This document shows, one piece after another, positions 20,036 through 30,142 of a stretch of 64,000 nt of DNA (its first letter is position 1; each line of letters opens with the position of its first letter). Where the stretch lies: positions 1,178,001-1,242,000 of the forward strand of contig NC_026738.1 of assembly GCF_000210295.1 (NCBI RefSeq). The letters are read 5' to 3'. The translations under genes were made by a program, and so were the position numbers. This stretch comes from Trypanosoma brucei gambiense DAL972. Taxonomy: Eukaryota > Euglenozoa > Kinetoplastea > Trypanosomatida > Trypanosomatidae. The notes beneath the pieces are model-generated. The model saw only the letters and a list, made by a program, of their open reading frames with translations. It did not search any database and was not told where the DNA came from.

Positions 20036-20334
20036 CTGCCTCTACAGTTTGCGCATTGACTTTACTACAAACTTCACTTTTGATATCGGGCCAAGAAGGG
20101 TAATGACCATGATACAGACAGTGTAAAAATAAAGCAGGTGACTAAAGCAACAATGATAAAAAGGGTGCAAATAAACGTCGAGGGAGCCCAACAACATGCT
20201 CACAGAAGTGTTGGAAACAGCCTCACACGCACGATACTTCATACCACGTATGCGATAAAACTAAAACCTCCCCCCACACACACCCCTTGTTTCCTTCTCC
20301 CAATCTCCCTGTAGTTTTGTCCTTAGAGGCGGTT
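20036..20334. other. Spacer between the RNase III-like gene and PPL1
   Basis: About 300 bases with no gene. The minus strand is T-rich from 20100 to 20160, fitting a splice acceptor region for PPL1. Confidence 0.55.
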
Positions 20335-21936
20335 TCACACATTCGTGTGGGGGCTCTCATCATTATCATCGCTCTTATTGCCGCTACAACTACGTTCTCT
20401 CATGAGTTGTAAATCATGAAGCACAGCACCCAAAAACGCCTTGCACGCCGACTCCCGGGCGCTTGTGTACCGCCATGAAATTGCCCTTCCAGCCGTACGC
20501 CCACCGACAACAAGGGAGACTTCGAAAAGCCTTGCGTGCGGTTGGTTGAGACCGTCAAGATAGCTACTCACTGGCTCACCATCTGTGGATAGGGGAACAC
20601 CGTTCCGCATATCAGACTGTGTATCATAAAAAACAGGGTCACGCACAGGATCCTTGAATTTCAGCCGCGCAATTTTCTGCCCGTTCACAGGCTGCTTCTG
20701 CCCGTAGGAATCGGCAAAGTAATTGGCCACAGTGGAAAAGTCAACCGAATTACGGGATGCAGCACCGCGCTTGCACTGTTCCCATTCATCTGACGGTAGC
20801 CAACCGCTTCCATCATTTACACCGCCATGATCATCAACACCTGCCGTCTGCAGAAACTTTTTCTCCCGTTCCACACGCTGCTTCCACATATCGACGGCAT
20901 CTAAGCCCCTGGGCCCGGCTGCTATTGATGAGAGAATGTCCTTAACGTTCCCAGAGGTATTTCCCTCATTACCTCTTTCCACTAACTCGTCAATTGTCAG
21001 TGTATCAGTCGCAGGATTACTTATCCCGAAACCTGAGCAAAGAACCACATCACCGTTAGCGGCACTCCCGTCTTTTACATATACATCATCATCATTACAA
21101 CTCCCGCCACCACCTTGGCCGTTGCTGTTGGAATCGCTACCGACATCGCGAGGGGTGCAGCACCCCGCTGAGAGACTTCTCGTCCTTGAGACAAACTGCG
21201 CCTGCAGTCCTTGAGCGGCGAGAATAGCCTCCGCAACGTTCATTGGTGGAAAATGCTGCAGTGTCCTCAGGAGAAGTCTAGTGGCAGCATTTGGGAGACC
21301 CGTATTAAGCCGGTTGCCATACACATGCAACAGCAGTTCCCGGGTTGCGTCTCGCCCTAAGTGGTGGTGCACGGCCCCAACGAAGTGCGAGAAAACCCAA
21401 CCAAGTGGGCTTTGGCCACAACGAAGGGGTGTCATGTGGAATGATGTTCCCAATGTGTCACGACCGCGCAGCCCCACGTGTTTGGCAGTAAGAAACTCAA
21501 GTTTTGCTGCCCCCACCGACTCATCATCCTGATCTCTCGCAAGGTCATTGACGCCGAGAGGAACAGCCAGTTCGTCGAAATGGAGATCTTTAGCGAAAAG
21601 ACGAAGTGTAAAGTGATTATGCAACACTGCGTTCAGTTGCTTGCAAGCATTCGCTGTTAGTACTAAACCCGCGTGCATCGCGTACTGCAGCACCTCTGTG
21701 GAAAGGAAATCGTCAATAGCTATGTCGCCCAGCATCGTGAAGTGGTGATTCTCTATCGTAAAATGAGGTGTGAACAGTGGCATGAACGCCTGCAGCATCG
21801 CACGGTCGCCAAACTGCGCCGCATTATTTTCCACAACATTGCGTAATCCGCACCGCAGAAACAGCTCGCGCAATCGATCCACAGGAACTGCCACGCGCCG
21901 GGGGGCAAGCAGAAGTCCCCAAAAGCAACAGAACAT
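20335..21936 (-). CDS. RNase III-fold protein without catalytic residues, mL44-like
   Basis: A 533-residue protein. The start was moved from an in-frame GTG to the ATG at 21936. The N-terminus is hydrophobic then basic (to about residue 25), as in mitochondrial presequences. Residues about 40-210 follow an RNase III domain: HHFTMLGDIAIDDF at 64-77 corresponds to the LEFLGDAVL signature, and VFSHFVGAVHHHLG at 181-194 to the DxFEAxIGAxY helix. The metal-binding acidic residues appear lost: Glu of LEFLGD is Thr 67, and the Asp and Glu of the second motif are Trp and Ser. The C-terminal 50 residues (FEVSLVVGG then SARESACKAFLGAVLHDL) look like the end of a double-stranded RNA-binding domain. Mitochondrial ribosomal protein mL44 and RNA-editing accessory proteins have this design. 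A disordered Asn/Gly/Asp insert separates the two halves. Confidence 0.62.
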   Translation of the reverse strand: MFCCFWGLLLAPRRVAVPVDRLRELFLRCGLRNVVENNAAQFGDRAMLQAFMPLFTPHFTIENHHFTMLGDIAIDDFLSTEVLQYAMHAGLVLTANACKQLNAVLHNHFTLRLFAKDLHFDELAVPLGVNDLARDQDDESVGAAKLEFLTAKHVGLRGRDTLGTSFHMTPLRCGQSPLGWVFSHFVGAVHHHLGRDATRELLLHVYGNRLNTGLPNAATRLLLRTLQHFPPMNVAEAILAAQGLQAQFVSRTRSLSAGCCTPRDVGSDSNSNGQGGGGSCNDDDVYVKDGSAANGDVVLCSGFGISNPATDTLTIDELVERGNEGNTSGNVKDILSSIAAGPRGLDAVDMWKQRVEREKKFLQTAGVDDHGGVNDGSGWLPSDEWEQCKRGAASRNSVDFSTVANYFADSYGQKQPVNGQKIARLKFKDPVRDPVFYDTQSDMRNGVPLSTDGEPVSSYLDGLNQPHARLFEVSLVVGGRTAGRAISWRYTSARESACKAFLGAVLHDLQLMRERSCSGNKSDDNDESPHTNV

Positions 21937-22512
21937 GCTCCGCGTCCGGCAACACCTTCCCACCTCACAGACGCGTAATGAGGGCTAGGGCGTTTGAACC
22001 ACACATGTAAATTCGACAAAAAAGATGATCGGTAACAAAAAGAAAAAGAGGGACAGTTTTAACTGGCGCGTAGTTGCGCACACTCGGCATCAAAAGGTGG
22101 CTTCACTTCGGTAAGTTACAACGTTAAAAGCACGTCAATGAATAGAGCACGAGGATTGGAACAAACCGGAATACTTCATTTTTTTCACTTACTCTCTGCA
22201 AACCTTCCCCATTCTATCACTTCAGTGCTCTCAGGATGCCGAACCACCGCGACTCTCGCAACAGTTCAAAATCACGCTAAGAAGCAATGACCGCTACCAC
22301 TGATGTACAAACTCAAGAGAAAAAAGGAATGGCCTACTTTTCACATCGGCAGCAAGCGCAAAAGCGCACACCACGGCGGAGCATGCCGCAAGAAAGAAAA
22401 TGAGAGACACAAGCATAACAGACGGTCCCATACAAACAAGGCCAGAGACACGAAAGAAAAAACTCATGAAGAGGCACCAGCGTTCCAGTGTTGGTGTCGC
22501 TGTTGATTTTTT
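21937..22512. other. Spacer between the FOP/LisH gene and the RNase III-like gene
   Basis: About 575 bases. T-rich tracts on the minus strand at 22017-22060 fit a splice acceptor. No gene seen. Confidence 0.6.
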
Positions 22513-23238
22513 TTACAAATGAATCACGGCGTCGAATGTTTGTTCATCCACACAAGGCATGTCCTCGAGTGATGAGTCACTAAAATCCACAGAATCTTCG
22601 TATTCTTTTAACCACGCGGTAATCTCTGAGCGCCCCTGTACTTCGAGAGGCACAGAAAGCTCTGCAGCTGGCCTCCTTCGCTCACGTTTGACGGTGTGCG
22701 TCGTGGAAGTCGCTGCCGCAGGTGAAGGGGCCACGGATTGTCCTAAATGAGGTAACGCATGTGCGATGGGAGCTGCACCCGTTTTTTGTTGCTGCAGCTG
22801 CTGACACTCGCGCGGATCTATTACCCTCGCCAACAGTGACTCCAGTAAAGAGCTGCGAGGAGTTCCTTGGTTCGGTTGATACTGTCGTTGCTGCTCCACT
22901 ATATGGCGCTCAGCCTCCCCCACCATGCTAATGTTGCACTCTTCTTCAAACACACCGCCCGCTAATTTCAATCCATGCGTTCGCAAAAAGTCTTCAATCA
23001 ACAGCAACGCTACACGGCCCTCTAACGGCAACTCTGCCGGCTGCAACACCGTTCCCAAGGCGGAATCGCGTAAACAAGGATCCGCTCGTATTACGCCAAT
23101 GGCAGCTGCTCGCAGCTGCGCCCGCATTTTGCCCATCACACCCGACTCCCGCATGGCAGCCGCGAAGGCCTGTTGCAACCCTAGTAGAGTTGTGTTGATT
23201 TCATTCACATCATCCTCCATGGCATGGCCCTCTTCCAT
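22513..23238 (-). CDS. FOP/OFD1-type LisH protein, probable basal body component
   Basis: A 241-residue protein. Residues about 35-105 fit the N-terminal dimerisation region of FOP/FOR20/OFD1 proteins. A helix (MGKMRAQLRAAAIGVIRAD) is followed by the LisH-type pattern LLLIEDFLRTHGLKLAGGVF, then EEE. The rest is Gln- and Ser-rich and probably disordered. An acidic C-terminal segment (about 208-232) ends the protein. FOP-family proteins sit at centriolar satellites and basal bodies and are needed to build cilia. In a flagellated trypanosome, a basal body or transition-zone role is likely. CEP104 and other cytoskeletal genes are nearby, although gene order in trypanosomes rarely reflects function. 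Two ATGs are close (23238 and 23223). Confidence 0.6.
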   Translation of the reverse strand: MEEGHAMEDDVNEINTTLLGLQQAFAAAMRESGVMGKMRAQLRAAAIGVIRADPCLRDSALGTVLQPAELPLEGRVALLLIEDFLRTHGLKLAGGVFEEECNISMVGEAERHIVEQQRQYQPNQGTPRSSLLESLLARVIDPRECQQLQQQKTGAAPIAHALPHLGQSVAPSPAAATSTTHTVKRERRRPAAELSVPLEVQGRSEITAWLKEYEDSVDFSDSSLEDMPCVDEQTFDAVIHL

Positions 23239-23917
23239 CTGATCAGGCTCCTCTCTTTGGCCTTCTCAACTCCACACTCTCTCTAACGTATGCTAAAGCT
23301 GATGCTTAGTCTTTTGTGGCTCAACGTCAACAAGAAACCTTTACGTTGTGAACGTTACCGCACGCGTGGGAGGGAGCCGGCCGCTCACTGATTTGTCGCA
23401 ACTCCCCTCTCACCAGGCGCCTTCAACTGCTGGGTCGCAGAGGCACCTGAGGGCTCCAAAGAGGAAGGCTCCTTAAAATGCAAAGAGGAAAAGGGGGAAA
23501 AAGAGGAAAACACCCACTTTTGAAGAGAGTCGGTAAGAAGGTACAAAACAAAAAAAAAAAGAAAAGGGCCACAAAGACGGCTGCTAAAACTATACACTTC
23601 AAGCATCGATCGTGATCACCAATTAATTGCGGAAGAATGCACAACACACTTGTGGCAACTGCGACACATAAATAACTGCTCCTAAACACCATGTCGGGTA
23701 TGAACAGTGCATCGCCTCCGCTCTACAACCAGCAACAGACCCAGCATAACGTTAAATTACCCGGTTAATTGCATACATTTGTGTACTTGTGTACGACAAA
23801 CGGCGGTGTTAACACCTTCAGAACAGTCCTGTACAATTAGTCGATCCTTACGTCGAACGAATGGAGAGACATCCTCACAGAGACGAATACGGACAGCGAA
23901 TCCCTTCATCCACGCCG
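23239..23917. other. Spacer between the AAMP-like and FOP/LisH genes
   Basis: About 680 bases. A long minus-strand pyrimidine tract at 23470-23565 is the likely splice acceptor region of the FOP/LisH transcript's downstream neighbour or a 3' UTR element. No gene seen. Confidence 0.5.
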
Positions 23918-25360
23918 TTAAAGGCTCAGTTTGAAAAAGCGAACGGTGCCATCGTCGCTGGTTGAGGCAACTACACCGCTACTTTCAACTATCGCAAAAC
24001 TTAATACCATTCGTCGGTGCCCCATAAGTCGGACGAGTGGTTCCTGCTGCTGAGACCTTCCATCCCACACCTTAATCTCTCCATCGCTACAACCAGCAAC
24101 AACAAAATAACCACTTGCCCAAGCAGCAGGAATAACGCTCTCCCCAACCTGAAACACTGTACGCAGTGTGAGGTCCGCGGCACTCCACACCGCTACACGG
24201 CAATCGCATGACGCTGAAAGAAGAAGCTGCGGCGGGGTCGTGTGACTTCCACGGCTACCAACGTTCACGTGTAGACTTTCAATGGCTTGGGTGTGCACCT
24301 CCGGAAGGGAGGTCACCACGCGGCCGCTGTTGAGCGAAATAACGTGTAGCGTCCCGTCCGCGCAGCCCACCACACACCGGTCATCGTAGTCACCCAACGG
24401 GGCTTCGCCACTGCTGTCACCTAAACAGCAGAGAGTTGTGACCGACGCCCTGTCAGCACTCAGACCTTTCGCAATGTGAAACTCCTGCTGCCCAGTTCGC
24501 GGCGCAAAAACCACAACGGCACCATCACTGGCACCTGCAACGAGGCGCTTGCGGCACGGCGTCCACGCTGTGCACGTTATGCCCCCGCCGTGGCCCGCGA
24601 AGTACATCGCAAGTGTTCCCTTCGATACGTTCCACATTGCCGCTTGTCCGTCGTCCGCCCCAGCCACGAGAACAAGACCTGAGGGATGCCACAGGAGCGT
24701 GAGCAACTCACCACTTAAGTCACGCAGTGCGTGCCGCAGTTTCCAGGTTACTGTACACCATATGGCAACGACGCCATCGAGACCTCCACTTGCGAGTGTT
24801 GTGCCATCCGGCGAGAAGGCCAAAATACTAATCGTATCGGCGTGAGCCTCCCGCAGTACAGCGAGGTTGTGCACCGAGCGGCTCTCTTCATCCAGCTTAA
24901 GTACGTACACCTCGTCACTCTGGCCACCTGCTACAAATAATCCAGAATCAGCGGGGTGTACAGCAACAGCATGCACGGGAGAGGCATCACGCGCGGTAAA
25001 GAAGCACAATGCGTCATCACGCTCCGGCTCGCAGTCAGGCACCTCGTTAAGATCCTCAACATCGGCATCATCCTCTTCACCATCAGTACCCGCCCCATTT
25101 CCGACGCCATCGTCATCGTAGTTATCCTCTTCTCCGTTATTGAGGTCCGTTTCCGCCATGCGCTTCCGACTTCCATGTGCAGGAACGTTGTAAGCTACGT
25201 TGTCGTCATCTTCTTCAATCTCTGCCATATTATCTTCATCAACGATCTCATTGTTTGGGTCGTCAAGGTCAATAAAGGCATCTTGTGCCATTTCAGGGTC
25301 AACAATGCCGTCCCTCATGGTTTGTTCCGGTAAGTTACCAGCCGTCAGGGGCCTCTGCAT
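23918..25360 (-). CDS. AAMP: WD40 protein of the AAMP/Sqt1 type (ribosome assembly)
   Basis: A 480-residue protein. An acidic N-terminus (about 30-105, runs of Asp and Glu) is followed by seven to eight WD40 repeats (about 112-480). Examples are LAFSPDGTTLASGGLDGVVAIW, and the end SSGVVASTSDDGTVRFFKL. The first repeat (ARDASPVHAVAVHP then GGQSDEVYVL) matches the AAMP/Sqt1 pattern. In yeast Sqt1 is the dedicated chaperone that delivers ribosomal protein Rpl10 (uL16) to the large subunit. The human relative is AAMP. The frame continues upstream for 81 codons, but a pyrimidine tract and AG at about 25412-25437 place the splice site inside that extension. The ATG at 25360 is therefore the start. 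Other WD40 families are possible but less likely because of the acidic head. Confidence 0.75.
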   Translation of the reverse strand: MQRPLTAGNLPEQTMRDGIVDPEMAQDAFIDLDDPNNEIVDEDNMAEIEEDDDNVAYNVPAHGSRKRMAETDLNNGEEDNYDDDGVGNGAGTDGEEDDADVEDLNEVPDCEPERDDALCFFTARDASPVHAVAVHPADSGLFVAGGQSDEVYVLKLDEESRSVHNLAVLREAHADTISILAFSPDGTTLASGGLDGVVAIWCTVTWKLRHALRDLSGELLTLLWHPSGLVLVAGADDGQAAMWNVSKGTLAMYFAGHGGGITCTAWTPCRKRLVAGASDGAVVVFAPRTGQQEFHIAKGLSADRASVTTLCCLGDSSGEAPLGDYDDRCVVGCADGTLHVISLNSGRVVTSLPEVHTQAIESLHVNVGSRGSHTTPPQLLLSASCDCRVAVWSAADLTLRTVFQVGESVIPAAWASGYFVVAGCSDGEIKVWDGRSQQQEPLVRLMGHRRMVLSFAIVESSGVVASTSDDGTVRFFKLSL

Positions 25361-26124
25361 TTTTAGTTGCTGCAACAAAAGCTTTTCTCCCCAGAACAAA
25401 CAATTTTCTTTCTTCGTAGCAAGAAGAAAAAGAATGGAAACAAATACGGGTACAAAAGTCATACGTGCATATGAATAGGTTAAAACGTATATACGCACAC
25501 GCACGTTGAGGGCAAAACATACAACCAAAACTTGTAAAGATACATGAACACTCCTGTACGTAAGGTGTGAATTAGATGCCTCGCGTACAAGCAGCGAACA
25601 CACGCATCTACGTATCCAGTGGGAAGGCAGGTACTACCCCACTTCCGTGCGCATATATTTGTAGTCAAACAAATAAACATATATATTTATATATTCATGC
25701 ATGCTGCACCTCGCAGTGGGAGATTCAGACACCAACATGCACTTGTATCTCCCTTGTGTATAAAAACATGACCATGGAGAGTCAAAAGAAGCTCAGAGCA
25801 CGGCTTCATACGATACACCACCATTAACCCACGTGGTCAACGGCCTGTCCATCAAGGACAGACAACAACAATAATAATAAAAGGAAACACTGGTATCAAT
25901 CTTACAAACGTATAATCGAAGAAGCAAACGGGTAGGAGAATGGAGAAGTATCCCCCCAATAAACACATATGCAGCAAAGAAAGAGGAAACAAACTCACGC
26001 TCTGACATAAATGGAAACACGCGTAAAAGGTAATCGTAAACACGCAGACGTTAACAAACAAATACAAACACGCACCTGATTGCAATGGCATAGCTTCTTC
26101 AGTTTGAAAACAGACACCTGAAGG
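25361..26124. other. Spacer with the AAMP-like splice acceptor
   Basis: About 760 bases. It holds the splice acceptor at 25412-25437 and AT-rich, TATA-like repeats around 25676-25700. The frames here encode no recognisable protein. Most should be the 3' UTR of the CEP104 gene. Confidence 0.6.
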
Positions 26125-28710
26125 CTATACTTGTCGTTCCTGTGCCTTTGGGGCTTTTCTGCATTTCTTTCCTAGTGCTTTCTCAGGTTTCACGTTAGGT
26201 GTGCGCTGCCGCATCGAAAACGGCGTGAAAGCTGCTGCAGAGTTGGGTGAAGACGGTGCCTCACCGTCCCTTTGAGCTCTCAACAGCTCTGCGGCTGCCT
26301 TGAGTTGATCACGAATAGACACGTTGTCAATTTCGCCAGCTCGCTTTTTCGTTAAAACGAGCTTTTCCTCACTGATAAGGTAGGAGGCAGTTGACACAGC
26401 AAGATCCCTTACCTCTGAGCTTTGGTGATTCAAGCACGGTTGCAGCAGGCGGGACCACGCATTTTCGTTGTGTTTGCCCATGCTCCCAGCGCTGCCACGC
26501 ACCTGTAGACCCCCATTCGCCGCAAGGTCCTTCAGTACACTGAGGCGTGCAAGCTGCGTACGTGCATGGGTGTGAGACAGCCGCCGCCGATCCTTGTCAA
26601 CTGGGTCGGCTAGTACCGCAGAAAGTATAACGCCCTTTCCGATCTCTGGTTTGCGCACAAATAACGCTAGTGTCGACATGGCTTCTTCCCGTAAGCGCGG
26701 ATTATAATCTGCCGCGCAACAGAGCAACCGTGGGAGCAGATTGACCACTGGGCACATAACCTCCTCGAATACATTGGCCTCATCCTCTAGAACACTACGG
26801 ACAAACGCGCAGGCAGCATTAGCAACGGCCGGAATATGATCCTGCAACCCATATCCACTCAGGTCTAAGTAGCGTAGTACTCCCTCCTCAATTGAGACAG
26901 GGCTTGATTCGTAAAGAGTTGTCATTTTGGAGGCCAAAACACTAAGTGCTGACTCACGAAGCTTAAAGTTGCTGCTATACAGGCACGCTGTAGTGAATAA
27001 GCCCACGACATTGTTGAGGTTTTGCATCTCCGAGAACTTACGCCCACCTACGTCCGGTAATTTCGGCATGTCAGCTTCCCCAGATGCCTCCATAATTTCA
27101 CGTACTACACCTTCTTCCCACGGTTGCAATCTGCCCCCAATGGCGTACTCATCAGTGCCGTCACTCACGCTTACGTCCTGATTGGCACCGGGGGGCCTTT
27201 CCTGCGCATTCCAATCGTCATTATTGCACTTAGCATCCGCGATCTCCTGCCCCTTTTGGTGCCAGATATTCTGTGCATCCAACTTCTGATCCGTATCTTT
27301 GTCAAAATCATCAAAGATAGAGGGACCCAAGTCAGAACCGGCACCGTCGAAGGGTGACATTCCACTGTCACCGGTGGGGCCGCTGGGCAAGTCCTGATAT
27401 TCTCCTTCCGGTGCTAACTTTTGCCTTTCCGCACTCCAGCACATCTTCTCATTCCTCTCGCCACACATGCCATACCTATCCCCACTGCAACCAATAGATA
27501 GGCCTATCGCCTCTGCCCCGCTTCTTCGGCCATCCTGAGGTGCGTCCTCGCTGAACGTATCACTACTGTACTCAAGTGGGTCTGGCACCTGTCGTAATTG
27601 TGGAACCTGAACATCGTTGTACACTTTTTCAATCATCGTATCCATTTGCTGCTTTGCTTCCTTCGCGGCATCGAAGTCCTCGTCAATGATGGCCTGTACC
27701 TTGTCCTGTTCTGCTTGATATATGCGCTTCGACCGGCGGTTCATCAGTTTAATTCGATCCTGGCACGCCTTTGCAGTATCAAAGTCATCCATTGATATCG
27801 CTTGATTCTTCAGCATTAGCAACTCAGCAGAGCGGCGGACAAAAAAATCTTCAAACTCCAATATGCGCACAGAACGGAAGGCAGGCATTCCTTCATCCTG
27901 AGTGATGATGTTTCTAACAGGAGTTTCTACAGGTGATCGTTCACCCTCTCCTTGTCTGTCTTGCTCCTGCAGCAGATGCTGCAACTGATATTGCTGCTGC
28001 TCCAATTGCAAGGGCGGCAACTTGACGCCACTCCCGTTGTAGTTGCTTGACTCCCTGGTGTGATCCCTTTCTACAGGTGTCTGGGAAACAATACATGAAC
28101 TAACTACCGCATGATCAACGTGCCTCGGTATGCGTTTGCTAATCTGACCGCTACATTCAATGGAATACACGCCAATTTGCTTGAAACGGTTAAAAGCATT
28201 CTGGTGCGGCGCATGAAAGAGAAGTTTCAAGAAGTACGCTTTGGCGTGCAGATGCACAGTCTTACGCTCCTTTGAGCGGTAGTTCGTGTGCTCGTTACTG
28301 CTGAAGTTGACCGAACCTAGCTTAAGAAAGCGCACTTCACGGAAAGACGGTGCTTCAAGTCCATGATGGCCACCAACTCCGTTAACTTCGTCGCCGTCGT
28401 CAAGAGCATACAAGCGCACCTCCATTTTTGACATAATTTTACTCTCGTGACTCAGTATGCGCAAATTCACCAACTCCGCGTTTCCGGGAAAGCGAAGTAC
28501 AAGTTCCTGAGGCATGGAAGCAAAACGCGCACTTTGCCAACCCTTACCACTACAGTGCTGCTCTGCAACCGCGTGGTTGCTGGGATTGGTAGTGGAAAAA
28601 CATTCAACATTCTCAGATGATGTTGCCAACCCATTCCCAAGTCCAGTGATAGGGAACTCATTGTCCTCACTGCTTCTATATACTATGTCATACGGGATCA
28701 AACCTACCAT
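26125..28710 (-). CDS. CEP104: CEP104-like basal body and flagellar tip protein
   Basis: An 861-residue protein with the layout of CEP104. The N-terminal jelly-roll domain (about 1-190) matches the family: GWQSARFASMPQELVLRF at 57-74, LRILSHESKIMSKMEVRL at 83-100, and YFLKLLFHAPHQNAFNRF at 159-176. A linker with Gln runs follows, then a coiled coil at about 285-370 with two repeated DFDTAK/DFDAAK units. A TOG-like helical repeat domain (about 545-800) ends the recognisable part. The C-terminal zinc fingers of vertebrate CEP104 are not visible. CEP104 tracks microtubule plus ends, binds tubulin through its TOG domain and works at the ciliary tip and daughter centriole. The ATG at 28710 opens directly into the domain. 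Confidence 0.82.
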   Translation of the reverse strand: MVGLIPYDIVYRSSEDNEFPITGLGNGLATSSENVECFSTTNPSNHAVAEQHCSGKGWQSARFASMPQELVLRFPGNAELVNLRILSHESKIMSKMEVRLYALDDGDEVNGVGGHHGLEAPSFREVRFLKLGSVNFSSNEHTNYRSKERKTVHLHAKAYFLKLLFHAPHQNAFNRFKQIGVYSIECSGQISKRIPRHVDHAVVSSCIVSQTPVERDHTRESSNYNGSGVKLPPLQLEQQQYQLQHLLQEQDRQGEGERSPVETPVRNIITQDEGMPAFRSVRILEFEDFFVRRSAELLMLKNQAISMDDFDTAKACQDRIKLMNRRSKRIYQAEQDKVQAIIDEDFDAAKEAKQQMDTMIEKVYNDVQVPQLRQVPDPLEYSSDTFSEDAPQDGRRSGAEAIGLSIGCSGDRYGMCGERNEKMCWSAERQKLAPEGEYQDLPSGPTGDSGMSPFDGAGSDLGPSIFDDFDKDTDQKLDAQNIWHQKGQEIADAKCNNDDWNAQERPPGANQDVSVSDGTDEYAIGGRLQPWEEGVVREIMEASGEADMPKLPDVGGRKFSEMQNLNNVVGLFTTACLYSSNFKLRESALSVLASKMTTLYESSPVSIEEGVLRYLDLSGYGLQDHIPAVANAACAFVRSVLEDEANVFEEVMCPVVNLLPRLLCCAADYNPRLREEAMSTLALFVRKPEIGKGVILSAVLADPVDKDRRRLSHTHARTQLARLSVLKDLAANGGLQVRGSAGSMGKHNENAWSRLLQPCLNHQSSEVRDLAVSTASYLISEEKLVLTKKRAGEIDNVSIRDQLKAAAELLRAQRDGEAPSSPNSAAAFTPFSMRQRTPNVKPEKALGKKCRKAPKAQERQV

Positions 28711-29149
28711 TCCCCGTCGTTTGGGAACCTAACTCCTCACTCGACCTTCGCCCCTTTCCTCTTTTCTCTATTTCACCCCTTTACCGTGAAAATGTCAAAT
28801 AACACAAATACACAAACAGAGAAATTTAATGTTAAAGCTCTGACATGAACATAGCAAAAGCAAAGTTGAGATGACAGGCATCGCAACTGTCGGGCGCGGA
28901 AACCCCATGGTGTAACACCTCACATTGGAACACCACCAAAATGAACGGAAGTTTCCCACCAGTGACTTTATGAACGACCTAACGCCTCCACCCACAACCT
29001 CGGTAAACGTGCGGTTGTATCGCCCCATAACTGCTCTTTTATCCCCACGGATGGTACACGACGACACAGTATAGCACGAACCGAACCCGCTAATCCATTC
29101 GTTTTGGTGCACTGCATGGCCACAACCTCAACCGCAACGCACAATCGAG
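28711..29149. other. Spacer upstream of CEP104
   Basis: About 440 bases. The sequence just before CEP104 is purine-rich on the coding strand. The nearest pyrimidine-rich stretch is at about 28800-28830, so the CEP104 leader may be around 100 bases. No gene seen. Confidence 0.55.
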
Positions 29150-29725
29150 TCAAGCTGCTCCGTTCCCCCTCTCTTCTCCTATGAAGAACTCCCTTTGTCC
29201 CCGTATGAGCGGTGTGTCTGGGAGGTTTGCTATATCCACCTCATAATGAGAGCGCATCGACCGCAAGAAGTTGGGGTTCAGTGGGCCCTTCGACTCGTCG
29301 TACCACTCGGACGGTGTCGGGTTTTTTTTCTGAAGCTCCCCACGCTGTTCTGCTAACGCCTCTTCGGCCCTTTTCTCCAACTCCATGCGGCGAAGTATCA
29401 CCAGCTCCGCCACTCGCATCGTCCCAGTTGTTGTTGTTAGCGGGTATTTCTCCACCTGTACACCACGCCGCTCCAACTCTCGCTCAAAGGCACCACGGCC
29501 GGTGTGGTGAAGCCCCTGGTTGTTGTTGTGGCTCTGCGTCGCGCGGCGTGCGTTAAGGCTGTTTCGGGTTTGATGACGCTCCATTTCCTGGTACCACCGC
29601 ATTGTAGCGCGAGCTGAGAGATAACGGTTTGTCTTGTAGTCGTTAACGTGATCCTCATCCCAGAGGCCGGTGCCTTTTTTATACTTCATCGTGAAGCCAC
29701 CACGAGCGGGGATACATCGCCTCAT
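29150..29725 (-). CDS. Basic protein of unknown function, possibly mitochondrial
   Basis: A 191-residue protein that begins with a basic, acid-free stretch (MRRCIPARGG) that could direct it to the mitochondrion. The body is charged and helical, with many Arg, Glu and Tyr. It has a coiled-coil-like part (about 105-130, VAELVILRRMELEKRAEEAL) and a Pro/Asn-containing C-terminal half. There is no membrane segment. The tone resembles small mitochondrial ribosomal or respiratory accessory proteins of trypanosomes, but no family is recognised. An alternative ATG lies 12 codons downstream. Confidence 0.55.
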   Translation of the reverse strand: MRRCIPARGGFTMKYKKGTGLWDEDHVNDYKTNRYLSARATMRWYQEMERHQTRNSLNARRATQSHNNNQGLHHTGRGAFERELERRGVQVEKYPLTTTTGTMRVAELVILRRMELEKRAEEALAEQRGELQKKNPTPSEWYDESKGPLNPNFLRSMRSHYEVDIANLPDTPLIRGQREFFIGEERGNGAA

Positions 29726-30142
29726 GGTCCCTACTGCCTAATGGAAGATTATCCCGTCCTTGGCCCAGGTGTTGGACTCCACTTGGGTTTGAAGGCACCC
29801 TATGAGATTCCTACCCCTTTCAACTGACATAGTTGAGTTCATTTGCAGAAGAGAATTTACAACTGGAAGGTGCTACCAAAAGGCAGAGCAAAGAGGCCTC
29901 TCGCGCGTGGCAACCATCAGCGCGGTCAGCGTTCAGTAGCAGCATGCTTACCCACCGAAATCACGGACGAACACTAGAAAAACCAGCATGAGACGCCCCA
30001 GCGGCTCCCGCAGTATGAATACAAACTAAAAATGAGATTAGGAAATAATACAAAGTCGCAGACAGATGCGAAAGTACTAGAACCACCTCTCAATCGGATA
30101 AAAAGGGCTTAATCATACAAAAAATCAGGTAAGGGCAACACA
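29726..30142. other. Spacer downstream of the 1064-residue orphan
   Basis: About 420 bases, no gene. A pyrimidine-rich minus-strand stretch is not obvious close to the next ATG. One moderate tract lies near 29800-29835. Confidence 0.5.

Noticed and set aside
25361..25603. 81-residue N-terminal extension of the AAMP-like protein
   Set aside because: A splice acceptor lies inside it, and the acidic AAMP-like head starts at the ATG at 25360.
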